Positions 37,504-45,534 of a DNA stretch of 64,000 nucleotides are shown here, piece by piece. Position 1 is the first letter of the stretch. Each line of letters opens with the position of its first letter. The stretch comes from Pirellulaceae bacterium (lineage in GTDB: Bacteria; Planctomycetota; Planctomycetia; Pirellulales; Pirellulaceae). Where the stretch lies: positions 654,446 to 718,445 of the forward strand of contig BPJV01000001.1 in assembly GCA_026004795.1 (NCBI GenBank), given 5' to 3'. A program made the position numbers and the translations under genes. The notes below the pieces were generated by a model. That model was given only the letters and a program-made list of their open reading frames with translations. It searched no databases and had not been told where the DNA came from.

Positions 37504-39213
37504 CTAATTTGAACTCTGGCCGACCTGATCACCCCACTGCTCGGGAGCACCGCGGAAGCGCGACGGGTCTTCAAGGGTGAAGTAATGGCCATGATCCGCG
37601 GTGACGATGACCATCGTATCTTCCCATCCGCCGTTCTGCTCGATCCATTCGACCAAAGCCCGAAACGCCTCTTCGCCACTGAGGATGGCGCCGATTGAGT
37701 TATCGATATTGTTGGCGTGGTTTGCCCAGTCGACATCCCCCGCTTCGACCATCAGCCACCATCGGTCCTTACGTGCCTGCAATGTTTCGACGGCGGCGAG
37801 CGTCATGTCGGCCAGCGAGGGGTTTTCGTCGATGTCTGCCGCCGTATAGGTTTCCGCTTTACCCCGCGTGCTTCCTCCTCCATCGGCCACCGGATCGAAC
37901 CCACCGTCGATTGTTTGAAAGGGCAAATGACCGCTGGGGACGCCAAAGAAGCCAAATAGTCGGTGTCCAGTGGCCTTGGCCTGTTCCACCCCTTCGCGAA
38001 GAAGGGCCGTACCAAGTTGACCGGCAGAACGCTGCACGACGATGTACTTGCCACCGTGGCGAGCATCGATGTGCTGAAGGTCGGCCGCCGTCAGATAGCG
38101 ATTGCCGGGAAAGAAGTTGTCTCCTTGGGCTCCATCTTTGTCTTTTTCCTCTCCCCAGCCGCAACCTAACACGACGTCCATTCCTGGTAGGCCGCCGGGG
38201 TGGAAGATCGAGGGAAGGCCGAGCATGTCACGGGAAAGGTCTTGATAGTCACTTCGGTGCACGTTGTTCGCGTAAGCACAGGCAGGGGTGGCGTGACTGA
38301 TGGGGACACTGGAAACAGCTCCCACGGCGAAGCCTTTTTCTTGCAACTGCCTGGCGATGGGTATCACTTCGCGCCCCAAGGGATCGACGTTGATTGCGTT
38401 GTTGTAGGTCTTGATACCGCACGTCAGGCTTGTGGCTGAGGAGGCGGAGTCCGTGTAGGCGTGCCGTCGCTGCTTCGATTTGGCAATGGGGTACAGCGGG
38501 TCTGCCGGAGCCTCCCATGGGGTGGCGCCGCCCAGCGAGGCGTCATAGCCCCCTGGCGTATCGCCGCCAGCATTCGTGACCCGTTGATTATTGACGTCGA
38601 CATTGGTGCCATCATTGTGGGGACTGGTGACGCAGAAGCCGAAATCGGTTTCCGTGCCTTGATAGTCTTGGAAAAACAGACCGTGGCCGCGTCCTTCGTG
38701 GTAGGGGACTTTGCCCGTCTTGGCAATCGCTGCGGCTTGGGTGGTGGGCCAGTCGAGCCCATCGAAGACCAACAAGATGATGCGCTTCTTTCCCGCCGCG
38801 ATGGCATCGATCTGCAATCGATAGACGTCGGTTTGATCGCAATAATCGGCTTGGGGGTTGAGCGTGCCTGCTGGCAATTGCCCGTAGAGTTCTGTTAGCC
38901 GTTGCTCGGAACGATAGACGCTCGCCGAACCGGTATACTTGCGTAGGTTACCGCCAAAAACGTAGATGGGAATCAAGCGGTTGGTGTGCGTCGTCCAACT
39001 ACTGTATTTTTTGGCATCTGGCCCCCAATGTCCCCACACGGCTTCGCCATCCAGGGCGGCGGCCTGCTGAAGACGTGCCCATGGGTCAGTTCCCCGGACA
39101 GCAGGTGGCGAGATGGCCATCGCCAAGATTAAGCCAAGCAGCCCCAGCACAGAATCGAGACGACGAGAATTGTGCCGCTGACGGCCGCGGGCACGCATGA
39201 AAAATCGCATCAT
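37504..39213 (-). CDS. alkaline phosphatase (PhoA family), exported
   Basis: Periplasmic phosphomonoesterase. The 569-aa protein (ATG 39213, preceded by GGAG) starts with a basic region and a hydrophobic signal segment (about 20-38). Metal and catalytic motifs: LLVFDGLDWPT near the start, the nucleophile serine in YTDSASSATSLTCGIKTYN (about residue 257), VSSVPISHATPACAY, VEAGDVDWANHANN with metal ligands, and VTADHGHY near the end. All residues needed for activity seem present. It is monocistronic with its own terminator. A phoR-phoU-phoB locus about 20 kb away makes phosphate control plausible, but no Pho box was identified. Confidence 0.92.
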   Translation of the reverse strand: MMRFFMRARGRQRHNSRRLDSVLGLLGLILAMAISPPAVRGTDPWARLQQAAALDGEAVWGHWGPDAKKYSSWTTHTNRLIPIYVFGGNLRKYTGSASVYRSEQRLTELYGQLPAGTLNPQADYCDQTDVYRLQIDAIAAGKKRIILLVFDGLDWPTTQAAAIAKTGKVPYHEGRGHGLFFQDYQGTETDFGFCVTSPHNDGTNVDVNNQRVTNAGGDTPGGYDASLGGATPWEAPADPLYPIAKSKQRRHAYTDSASSATSLTCGIKTYNNAINVDPLGREVIPIARQLQEKGFAVGAVSSVPISHATPACAYANNVHRSDYQDLSRDMLGLPSIFHPGGLPGMDVVLGCGWGEEKDKDGAQGDNFFPGNRYLTAADLQHIDARHGGKYIVVQRSAGQLGTALLREGVEQAKATGHRLFGFFGVPSGHLPFQTIDGGFDPVADGGGSTRGKAETYTAADIDENPSLADMTLAAVETLQARKDRWWLMVEAGDVDWANHANNIDNSIGAILSGEEAFRALVEWIEQNGGWEDTMVIVTADHGHYFTLEDPSRFRGAPEQWGDQVGQSSN

Positions 39214-39440
39214 ACGCGGAAACTCCAATAAACAAACAGGAATGGACAACGAGGGTTAAGAACAGCGTAGTCGCTTCTGGAGGCACTCTCAATCTGAGCT
39301 AGTGTTAAGAAGCGGTGAAGGAGCCCTTGGCAGAGAGTCGGCGGAAGGTCACGCGAATACGGTTTCGCAGGAGAGGCTAACATGACCGGCAGCGGTGTGC
39401 GGACGATATCAGAGAATCTCGAATTGTGAGCTGGCCAACG

Positions 39441-40817
39441 ATGGACTTGGATTTTCGCCGTAATCCCGAAGTGCTGCAACGGATCGTCGATGCCATGCCC
39501 ATTGGTGTGTTTACCGTGGATGCTCAGGGACGGTTCGTGGCGTGGAATGCTGCTGCCCAGCGCATCACGGGGTACTTGCCAGAGGAGGTGATCGGTCAAC
39601 CATGTCAGCTGCTGGAGGGGCCGAACTGCAAAGGCTTCGGGCGCCTAGAGGAGTTGCTCCGATCGCCCGATTCGCTCGACGGGGGAATCTGTCACCAGGA
39701 GTGCAAGATTCTTTCCAAGCACGGTAGCGAGGTTTACATTCATGGCAGCGTGCGCGTGTTGCAAGATGCCGTAGGGCGTGTTGTGGGAGCCGTCGGTTCC
39801 TTCATGGACGTCACCTCGTTGGTGCATGCGAATGAAAAGCTGGCGGCGCTCCAAGCAAAGGGGGGACAACCGCAGCGGTTTGGAGATTTGATTGGTTCCA
39901 GTCCGACCATGCGCGAAGTCTTTCGTCGCCTGCATTTGGCTGCCGATAGCGATGTGACGGTGCTTCTCACCGGAGAGTCTGGGACGGGGAAGGAGCTGGC
40001 GGCCCGGGCCATCCATGCCCACAGCGACCGAGCGACGAAACCACTGGTGGCTATCAATTGTTCCGCGATTCCGGAGGCCCTGTTGGAAAGCGAACTGTTT
40101 GGACATCGCAAAGGGGCATTCACCGGCGCGAACGAGGACAAGCCAGGATTGTTCGAGATGGCCGACGGAGGGACGCTCTTCCTCGATGAAATCGGAGATA
40201 TCAGTCCGGCGATCCAAGTAAAGCTGCTCCGTGTCCTCCAGGAGCGGGAGACGCGACGGATCGGCGATCGGACGTCCCGGCGGATCGACGTACGGCTGAT
40301 CACCGCCACCCATCGTGACCTCAAACGGCTGGTGGCAGAGGAGAAGATGCGGGAGGATTTCTATTATCGCATCCATGTCTTCGAGATTCACTTGCCCCCA
40401 CTCCGCCAGCGAGTGGAGGATATTCCGTTGCTGGTGCAACAGATGGTAAAAGAGATCTGCGCGGCGCAAAAACGAGCGGTCGACGGCGTTGCGCGAGACG
40501 CTATGGAAGCTTTGCAAAGCTATTCGTGGCCGGGAAACGTACGGCAGTTGCGCAATGCGTTGGAACAAGCTTGCGTCGTGGCCACCGGCGACCGCATCAC
40601 CCTGTGGGACTTGCCCGATGAGATCCGCCAGCCGGGGGCGGCCGCAGCAACGGCTCCACCTTCGCCGCGCACACCAGCCGAGGAGGCCGAGCGGCAGCGC
40701 ATCGTTTCGGCGTTGCAGAAGTCGGGTTGGAACCGCACCCGCGCAGCCCGTCAGCTGGGCATCAGCCGCGTCACCCTGTGGAAGAAGATGAACCGTTACG
40801 CCATCCAACCACCATGA
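39441..40817 (+). CDS. sigma-54-dependent transcriptional activator with PAS sensor
   Basis: Enhancer-binding protein. A PAS domain (about 12-115; MPIGVFTVDAQGRFVAWNAA) replaces the usual receiver domain. The AAA+ domain follows: Walker A LTGESGTGKE, the sigma-54 contact loop GAFTGA, Walker B GGTLFLDEIGD, and the sensor-II region with SWPGNVRQLRNALEQA. A Fis-type helix-turn-helix ends the protein (RTRAARQLGISRVTLWKKM). A GTG at 39426 is an alternative start. The PAS domain includes a CHQECKILSKHG stretch that could bind a cofactor, but this is speculation. Targets are unknown; it is divergent to the alkaline phosphatase gene. Confidence 0.93.
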   Translation: MDLDFRRNPEVLQRIVDAMPIGVFTVDAQGRFVAWNAAAQRITGYLPEEVIGQPCQLLEGPNCKGFGRLEELLRSPDSLDGGICHQECKILSKHGSEVYIHGSVRVLQDAVGRVVGAVGSFMDVTSLVHANEKLAALQAKGGQPQRFGDLIGSSPTMREVFRRLHLAADSDVTVLLTGESGTGKELAARAIHAHSDRATKPLVAINCSAIPEALLESELFGHRKGAFTGANEDKPGLFEMADGGTLFLDEIGDISPAIQVKLLRVLQERETRRIGDRTSRRIDVRLITATHRDLKRLVAEEKMREDFYYRIHVFEIHLPPLRQRVEDIPLLVQQMVKEICAAQKRAVDGVARDAMEALQSYSWPGNVRQLRNALEQACVVATGDRITLWDLPDEIRQPGAAAATAPPSPRTPAEEAERQRIVSALQKSGWNRTRAARQLGISRVTLWKKMNRYAIQPP

Positions 40818-40985
40818 CCTTGGCGGTGCGCCACCCCTCGCCGATGGGCACCTCTCCAATGCTGCATCAGCCGTACAGATCACTCCGGTTCCCAAGCTTT
40901 GTGTCTGGTTTGTCTGGTTGTCTGGTTGTCTGGTTCCCAGGCTCCGTGCATAGTGTCTGGTTGTCTGGCTTATCTGGTTTGTCTG

Positions 40986-41159
40986 GTTCCCAGGCTCCGC
41001 CTGGGAACCCACTGTCTGCCAGGCTCCGCCTGCCCAACCGGCTGCCGCGTCGTTGTTGGTTGCGTGATGGATTATTGAGGCGGAGCCTCAGTGGCAGCGC
41101 GTTCCCAGGCAGAGCCTGGGAACGAGATCCTCTGTGGTTCCCAGGCAGAGCCTGGGAAC
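40986..41159. repeat. REP-like palindrome cluster 1 (three 23-bp copies)
   Basis: Copies at 40986-41008, 41101-41123 and 41137-41159 share the palindrome GTTCCCAGGC-N3-GCCTGGGAAC. Between the first and second lies a conserved spacer containing GAGGCGGAGCCTC, itself palindromic. The whole block (about 140 bp) recurs at 48.9-49.1, 49.8-50.0 and 50.1-50.2 kb. Just upstream (40900-40990) is a short tandem array of GTCTGGTT. The interval 40818-41268 has no gene. See the RAYT gene at 49182-49718. Confidence 0.9.
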
Positions 41160-41268
41160 GAGTTCAGGGAGGAACTCGCTCCAGCGTCACCGCACCCATC
41201 GATCATGACCGGACCGATGTCCGCGTTGGTTCGTACTTGTGAAAGTCTGTGAAGCGCGAGGCCAAGGG

Positions 41269-44200
41269 TTAGGAGAATACCTCGTTCGCCCAGTTCGTAC
41301 ACAGTGCGGCGGCCTGCTCCAGTACCTGTTCCGTGGCCTTGGCTTGTTTGTCGGGCGGGTAGCCGTGTTTGCGAAGGATGCGTTTGACGATCACGCGGAT
41401 TTGGGCACGAGCGTTTTCACGCTTCGTCCAGTCGACCGTCACACTGCGTTTGACCGCGTCGACCAACTCTTGAGCGATCAACTTCAGCTTTTCGTCGCCC
41501 AAAACTTGCACGGCGCTGTCGTTTGCTTCCAGAGCGTCATAAAACGCGATTTCGTCGTCGGTCAGGCCCAGGTTCTCGCCGCGTTTTTGGGCGTCGCGCA
41601 TTTCCCGGGCGAGCTGGATCAGCTCTTCGATGACTTCCGCCGCTTCGATCGCCCGGTTCTGATACTTGCGAATCGCCTGCTTCAGCATCTCGGAAAACGC
41701 CCGGGCCTGAACCACATTCCGCCGCATCCGCACCTTGATGTCGTCGTTGATCAGTTTTCTCAGCAGTTCCAGAGCCAAATTGCGTTGCGGCAGCCGCTTC
41801 ACTTCGGCGAGAAACTCGTCGGAGAGAATCGAAATGTCCGGCTTGTCCAAACCGGCCGCGGCGAAGATATCGACGACTTCCGTCGGAGCAACCGCCTTGG
41901 AAACCAATTGGCGAACGGCGGAATCCAACTCCGCCGGTGACCGCTCCGTTTCGGAAACCGTCGCTTTGACCAGCCCGGAACGAATCTCCTGAAACAGGCC
42001 GACTTCGTCGCGAATCGCCAACGCCTTCTCGTGCGGCACGGCCAACGCAAACGCCTTCGACAAGGCGCTGACCGCTTGCAGGAAACGACGTTTGCCATCA
42101 TCCAGACCGAGCACATATTCCATCGCCTCGGCAATGGCCTTCATCCGCTCGCCGGCCGACATCCGCAAAATCGCGGGGTAGCCTGCCTGCCGTCCCCGCT
42201 TGTTTAGCATGAACTGCTTTATTCGGCGACGCCCAGCACCAGTCTTCCACTCACGCTCTTTTCGTACAGCCTCGTCTCGTGATGCGACTTGTTCAGAACA
42301 GACAATTCGTATCGGTCGGAAAAGTTTTGTGTGTCTCGACGCGGTACCGGCTACATGTTGCTTCCACCGCTTGGACAGGTCCTCCGTCTGTCCGATGTAG
42401 ATACTCCCATTGTCACATTCAATCGCATAAACACAAAACCCCGTCGGGAACGGCGCAGGCAGGTCGAAGCCGTGCATCATGTCCTTCACGACCGCGTACT
42501 TCTCCAGCATCACCGCGACAGCCTGGTCCTGATCAACGGTCGCCTCGCCTTTGCCGCCGCTGGCCGTGTACGTCTTGAGCGCCCGTTTCAAGGCGTCGGC
42601 GATGCCCAAATAATCAACCACCAACCCGCCAGGCTTGTCCTTGAAGACTCGGTTCACCCGCGCGATCGCCTGCATCAGGTTGTGCCCGCCCATCGGCTTG
42701 TCGATGTACATCGTGTGCATGCTGGGGCAGTCGAAACCGGTCAGCCACATGTCGCGGACAATGACCAATTTCAGCGGGTCGGCCGGGTCCTTGAATCGCT
42801 TGGCCAGCTCCTCGCGGGCAGTTTTCGAACGGATATGGCCTTGCCAAGTCGGATCGTCGCCGGCCGAGCCGCTCATCACGACCTTGATCACACCTTTGGC
42901 GTCGTCGTCCGCATGCCAATCGGGACGCAGCTTGACGATCGCGTCATACAAGGCAACGCAAATCCGGCGGCTCATGCAAACGATCATCGCCTTGCCGTCC
43001 ATCGCCTCCAGCCGTCGCTCGAAATGCTGCACCAGGTCTTCGGCGACCAGGCCCAGCCGTTTGTCCGTCCCGACCATCGCCTCGAGCGCGGCCCATTTTG
43101 TCTTCAGTTTCTCCTTGGTCGTTTCTTCCTGATCCTCGGTGATCTCCTCGAACTCTTCGTCGATGTGCGGCGTTTCTTCCTCGTTCAGCTCCAACTTGGC
43201 CAGCCGCGATTCGTAATAAATCGGCACCGTCGCTCCGTCTTCCACGGCCCGCAGAATGTCGTACTTGTCGATGTAGTTGCCGAAGACGGCCGGAGTGTTC
43301 TTGTCGTCCAGTTCGACCGGCGTTCCGGTAAAGCCGATGAACGACGCATTGGGCAGCGCGTCGCGCAAGTACTGAGCAAACCCGTATTTGATGTCGCCCG
43401 ACTTGCGGTCGATTTTCGCCTTGAACCCGTACTGGCTGCGATGTGCTTCGTCCGCGATGACCACGATGTTGTGACGCTCGCTAAGCGGTTCGCCGTCGTC
43501 CGCTTCTTCGAACTTCTGGATGGTGGTAAAGATCACTCCGCCGGAAGCGACGCGCAGGCATTCTTTCAAGTGCGCTCGGCTGGAGGCCTGGACCGGTTTC
43601 TGCCGCAGCAGATCGCTGTTGCCGGCAAACGTGCCGAAGAGTTGATCGTCCAGGTCGTTGCGGTCAGTGATCACGACGACCGTCGGGTTTTCCATCGCCG
43701 GGTGACGAATGACTTTGCCGGCGTAAAAGACCATCGAGAGGCTCTTGCCCGAGCCCTGCGTATGCCAAACCACGCCGATCCGCCGGTCGCCTTCCGGGCG
43801 AGTCGCTTCGATCGTGCACGAGACCGCTTTGTTCACCGCCCAGTACTGGTGATACGCGGCCGCTTTCTTGATGATTGTCTTGCCGTCGTCTTCGAACGTG
43901 ATGAAGTTCAGCACGTAGTCCAGAAACCGCTGCCGGTCGAACAGCCCTCGCAGCAGAACCTCCGTTTCGATTTGGCCTTTCTGAACGACTTCCGTACCGT
44001 CGATCGTCCGCCACGGCATGAACCGGTCCCAACCGCTGGTCAGCGTTCCGGCGCGGGCGGAAAACCCATCGGAAATCACCAGCAGCGCGTTGTAGGTGAA
44101 CAGGCTGGGGATGTCTTTCTTGTAAGTTTGAAGTTGGTTGTAGGCGTGCCGCAGCGTCGTCTTTTCCTCGGCCGGGTTCTTCAGTTCGATCACCACCAGC

Positions 44201-44703
44201 GGCAGGCCGTTGACAAACAGCACCACGTCCGGACGCCGGTTCCGTTTGCCTGCCTGTCCGGCAGACAGGTCTTCGATGACCGTGAACTGATTGACGACCA
44301 GAAACTCGTTGTTGTCCGGATCGTCGCGATCGACCAGCCAGACCTTGTCGTGTTTTTCGCCGTCGCCTGCCTCGTCGGCAGACAGGTCCGTTCGCCAAGA
44401 CACATCGACGCCGTCGGTCAGCATCTTGTGAAAGCGGCGGTTGTTTTCGATCAGCGAGGGACTCTCTGGCCGCAGCACCTGCCGCATCGCTTCTTCGATC
44501 GCCTCGGCCGGGATCGTCGGGTTAATCCGTTCCAGCGCATTCCGCAACCGTTCGACCAGCACGACCTGCCCGTAATCAGCTCGCTCCGGAGCTTCTCCAT
44601 CGGGAGCAATCGTCGGCCCGTGCACATATTCCCAGCCCAACGGCTCGGCCTTCAGCCAGTCGCAGACCGCGATTTCCAGTTGTGCTTCGTCGAGAGCTTT
44701 CAT
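41269..44703 (-). CDS. hsdR: type I restriction endonuclease subunit R (HsdR) with embedded GIY-YIG domain
   Basis: Motor and nuclease subunit of a type I R-M system (1144 aa). The N-terminal PD-(D/E)XK nuclease shows RRPDVVLF then VVIELKNP (about 150-175). The SF2 helicase has Walker [12 protein letters not shown] (about 316) and DEAHRSQYG (about 418), with a [18 protein letters not shown] segment later. A helical C-terminus binds the methylase. Two seven-residue palindrome-encoded inserts lie near residues 106-113 and 145-152, the second just before the catalytic aspartate, and a GIY-YIG domain occupies about 747-841. The ATG at 44703 was chosen; a GTG at 44730 lies inside a repeat. The frame is intact throughout. 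Confidence 0.93.
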   Translation of the reverse strand: MKALDEAQLEIAVCDWLKAEPLGWEYVHGPTIAPDGEAPERADYGQVVLVERLRNALERINPTIPAEAIEEAMRQVLRPESPSLIENNRRFHKMLTDGVDVSWRTDLSADEAGDGEKHDKVWLVDRDDPDNNEFLVVNQFTVIEDLSAGQAGKRNRRPDVVLFVNGLPLVVIELKNPAEEKTTLRHAYNQLQTYKKDIPSLFTYNALLVISDGFSARAGTLTSGWDRFMPWRTIDGTEVVQKGQIETEVLLRGLFDRQRFLDYVLNFITFEDDGKTIIKKAAAYHQYWAVNKAVSCTIEATRPEGDRRIGVVWHTQGSGKSLSMVFYAGKVIRHPAMENPTVVVITDRNDLDDQLFGTFAGNSDLLRQKPVQASSRAHLKECLRVASGGVIFTTIQKFEEADDGEPLSERHNIVVIADEAHRSQYGFKAKIDRKSGDIKYGFAQYLRDALPNASFIGFTGTPVELDDKNTPAVFGNYIDKYDILRAVEDGATVPIYYESRLAKLELNEEETPHIDEEFEEITEDQEETTKEKLKTKWAALEAMVGTDKRLGLVAEDLVQHFERRLEAMDGKAMIVCMSRRICVALYDAIVKLRPDWHADDDAKGVIKVVMSGSAGDDPTWQGHIRSKTAREELAKRFKDPADPLKLVIVRDMWLTGFDCPSMHTMYIDKPMGGHNLMQAIARVNRVFKDKPGGLVVDYLGIADALKRALKTYTASGGKGEATVDQDQAVAVMLEKYAVVKDMMHGFDLPAPFPTGFCVYAIECDNGSIYIGQTEDLSKRWKQHVAGTASRHTKLFRPIRIVCSEQVASRDEAVRKEREWKTGAGRRRIKQFMLNKRGRQAGYPAILRMSAGERMKAIAEAMEYVLGLDDGKRRFLQAVSALSKAFALAVPHEKALAIRDEVGLFQEIRSGLVKATVSETERSPAELDSAVRQLVSKAVAPTEVVDIFAAAGLDKPDISILSDEFLAEVKRLPQRNLALELLRKLINDDIKVRMRRNVVQARAFSEMLKQAIRKYQNRAIEAAEVIEELIQLAREMRDAQKRGENLGLTDDEIAFYDALEANDSAVQVLGDEKLKLIAQELVDAVKRSVTVDWTKRENARAQIRVIVKRILRKHGYPPDKQAKATEQVLEQAAALCTNWANEVFS
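42182..42463 (-). mobile_element. in-frame GIY-YIG nuclease element inside hsdR, bounded by palindrome arms
   Basis: A 282-bp (94-codon) segment whose plus-strand ends are CCTGCCTGCCG and CGGCGCAGGCAGG, near-inverted repeats that correspond to the two arms of the 21-bp palindrome found five times elsewhere in hsdM and hsdR. It encodes a GIY-YIG domain of the small stand-alone type: CVYAI, then [18 protein letters not shown] with the catalytic Arg, and [13 protein letters not shown] with the metal-binding Glu. The flanking HsdR sequence (MMHGFD before, [20 protein letters not shown] after) resembles continuous HsdR. It reads as an insertion that preserves the host frame. Confidence 0.8.
44249..44269. 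repeat. 21-bp in-frame palindrome in hsdR, copy near the nuclease motif
   Basis: Arms CCTGCCTG and CAGACAGG around five bases. On the hsdR strand it adds the peptide LSAGQAG directly before the [10 protein letters not shown] nuclease motif. Length 21 bp keeps the frame. Confidence 0.85.
44366..44386. repeat. 21-bp in-frame palindrome in hsdR, degenerate copy
   Basis: Arms CCTGCCT and CAGACAGG, encoding LSADEAG in HsdR after VSWRTD. It has decayed relative to the other copies but has the same length and orientation, and it also keeps the frame. Confidence 0.7.
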
Positions 44704-44723
44704 TCGGTCGGTATCTTTGTTTT

Positions 44724-44800
44724 GAAACACAGAGGCACAGAGAGCACAGAGTTCTGGTGGAATGGGTGTTCTCCGTGTCCTCTGTGTTTCTGTGTTTTCA
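44724..44800. repeat. 77-bp hairpin repeat, copy A (inner boundary of GxxExxY cassette)
   Basis: Left arm begins GAAACACAGAGGCACAGAG; the right arm is its imperfect complement ending in CTGTGTTTTC; the central loop of about 20 bases is variable. It lies between the 5' end of hsdR and the 3' end of the GxxExxY gene (5 bp away). Confidence 0.9.
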
Positions 44801-44805
44801 TTTCT

Positions 44806-45189
44806 TCATTCTTCATAACCGTTAACAATGCGGTGCACTCCATCAACCAAGCGAACTTCATGGAAATTGATCAACAACCCGAATCGCAGGCCGAGTAATC
44901 GCAGATGCGATAGCGTCTGCGCCTTATCCACGGGATGAATGGTGGTCTTGGCTTTGAGTTCCACGACGATCTGCCCGTTCACGATCAGATCCGCGCGGAA
45001 CCCGCAATCCAGTTTTACTTCATCGTAAACCACCGGCACCGGGACTTCTTCACGTACGTCAAAACCACGTTTGCGAAGTTCGAATGCCAGGCACACTCGA
45101 TACGCGGATTCCAGCAATCCCGGACCGAGTCGGCGGTGCACTTCGATCGCGGCGCCAATGATTTCTCGTGTTAAGTCATTGGTATTCAT
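44806..45189 (-). CDS. GxxExxY protein (PD-(D/E)XK nuclease-like)
   Basis: A 127-aa protein of the GxxExxY family. The name-giving motif is LGPGLLESAYRVCLAFEL (about residues 21-38). The nuclease-like core follows: a Glu in LLES, the Asp in FRADLIVNGQ, and VVELKAKTTI, an arrangement like PD-(D/E)XK enzymes, though activity is not proven for the family as far as I know. The gene fits tightly between two 77-bp hairpin repeats (5 bp on the 3' side, 19 bp on the 5' side), giving a compact 563-bp cassette (44724-45286) inserted between hsdS and hsdR. It could be the enzyme that moves or maintains the repeats. Such genes often occur in several copies per genome, which also hints at mobility. Confidence 0.85.
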   Translation of the reverse strand: MNTNDLTREIIGAAIEVHRRLGPGLLESAYRVCLAFELRKRGFDVREEVPVPVVYDEVKLDCGFRADLIVNGQIVVELKAKTTIHPVDKAQTLSHLRLLGLRFGLLINFHEVRLVDGVHRIVNGYEE

Positions 45190-45208
45190 GGATTGGATTT
45201 CCGGGGTT

Positions 45209-45286
45209 GAAACACAGAGACACAGAGAGCACAGAGGGAACGCGCGTCAGGCGATCTCCGTGTCCTCTGTGCCTCTGTGTTTTGAA
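45209..45286. repeat. 78-bp hairpin repeat, copy B (outer boundary of GxxExxY cassette)
   Basis: Same arms as copy A: GAAACACAGAGACACAGAG on the left, and CCTCTGTGCCTCTGTGTTTT on the right, with a different loop. It lies 19 bp upstream of the GxxExxY start codon and may carry that gene's promoter or 5' untranslated region. Confidence 0.88.
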
Positions 45287-45295
45287 ATCATCCCA

Positions 45296-45427
45296 TCACG
45301 GCACCTCCACTTGTTCGAGTGCCGATTCGTTGGTTTGAAGCATGGAAACGTACTCCCACCCCAGCGGCTCGGCCTTCAGCCAGTTGCACACGGCGATTTC
45401 GAGTTGTGCTTCGTCGCGCGTTTTCAT
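45296..45427 (-). pseudogene. chimeric remnant: hsdR N-terminus joined to hsdS C-terminus
   Basis: A 43-codon open frame between hairpin copies B and C. Its first 27 residues copy the HsdR start ([22 protein letters not shown] in both). Its last residues copy the HsdS end (ESALEQVEVP against ESVLEQIEVP). At DNA level 45351-45447 matches 44627-44723 over 97 bp at roughly 85% by eye, and 45294-45332 matches 45533-45571. It is a duplicated junction between the two genes, diverged enough not to be recent. Whether it is translated is unknown. Confidence 0.8.
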
Positions 45428-45447
45428 TCGGTCGCTTTCGTTGTTCT

Positions 45448-45524
45448 GAAACACAGAGGCACAGAGAACACAGAGTTTTCGTGCGATGGGCATTCTCCGT
45501 GCCCTCTGTGTCTCTGTGTTTTCA
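45448..45524. repeat. 77-bp hairpin repeat, copy C (solo, between hsdS and remnant)
   Basis: Arms GAAACACAGAGGCACAGAG and CCTCTGTGTCTCTGTGTTTT with a 20-base loop. No gene is carried. It starts 10 bp after the hsdS stop codon in the direction of transcription. Confidence 0.9.
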
Positions 45525-45534
45525 AATCCTCGCA

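Noticed and set aside
40900-41160. Possible CRISPR array because of repeated palindromes
   Set aside because: Spacing is irregular, the intervals between repeats are themselves conserved, and no cas genes are present. The pattern fits REP/BIME units with a RAYT.
44704-44730. GTG start for hsdR at 44730
   Set aside because: It lies inside hairpin copy A; the ATG at 44703 matches the start conserved in the duplicated copy at 45427.
42289-44898. Open frame of 869 codons on the plus strand
   Set aside because: It is antisense to hsdR, which has clear nuclease and helicase motifs; the plus-strand translation has no family features and arises from GC-rich codon use.
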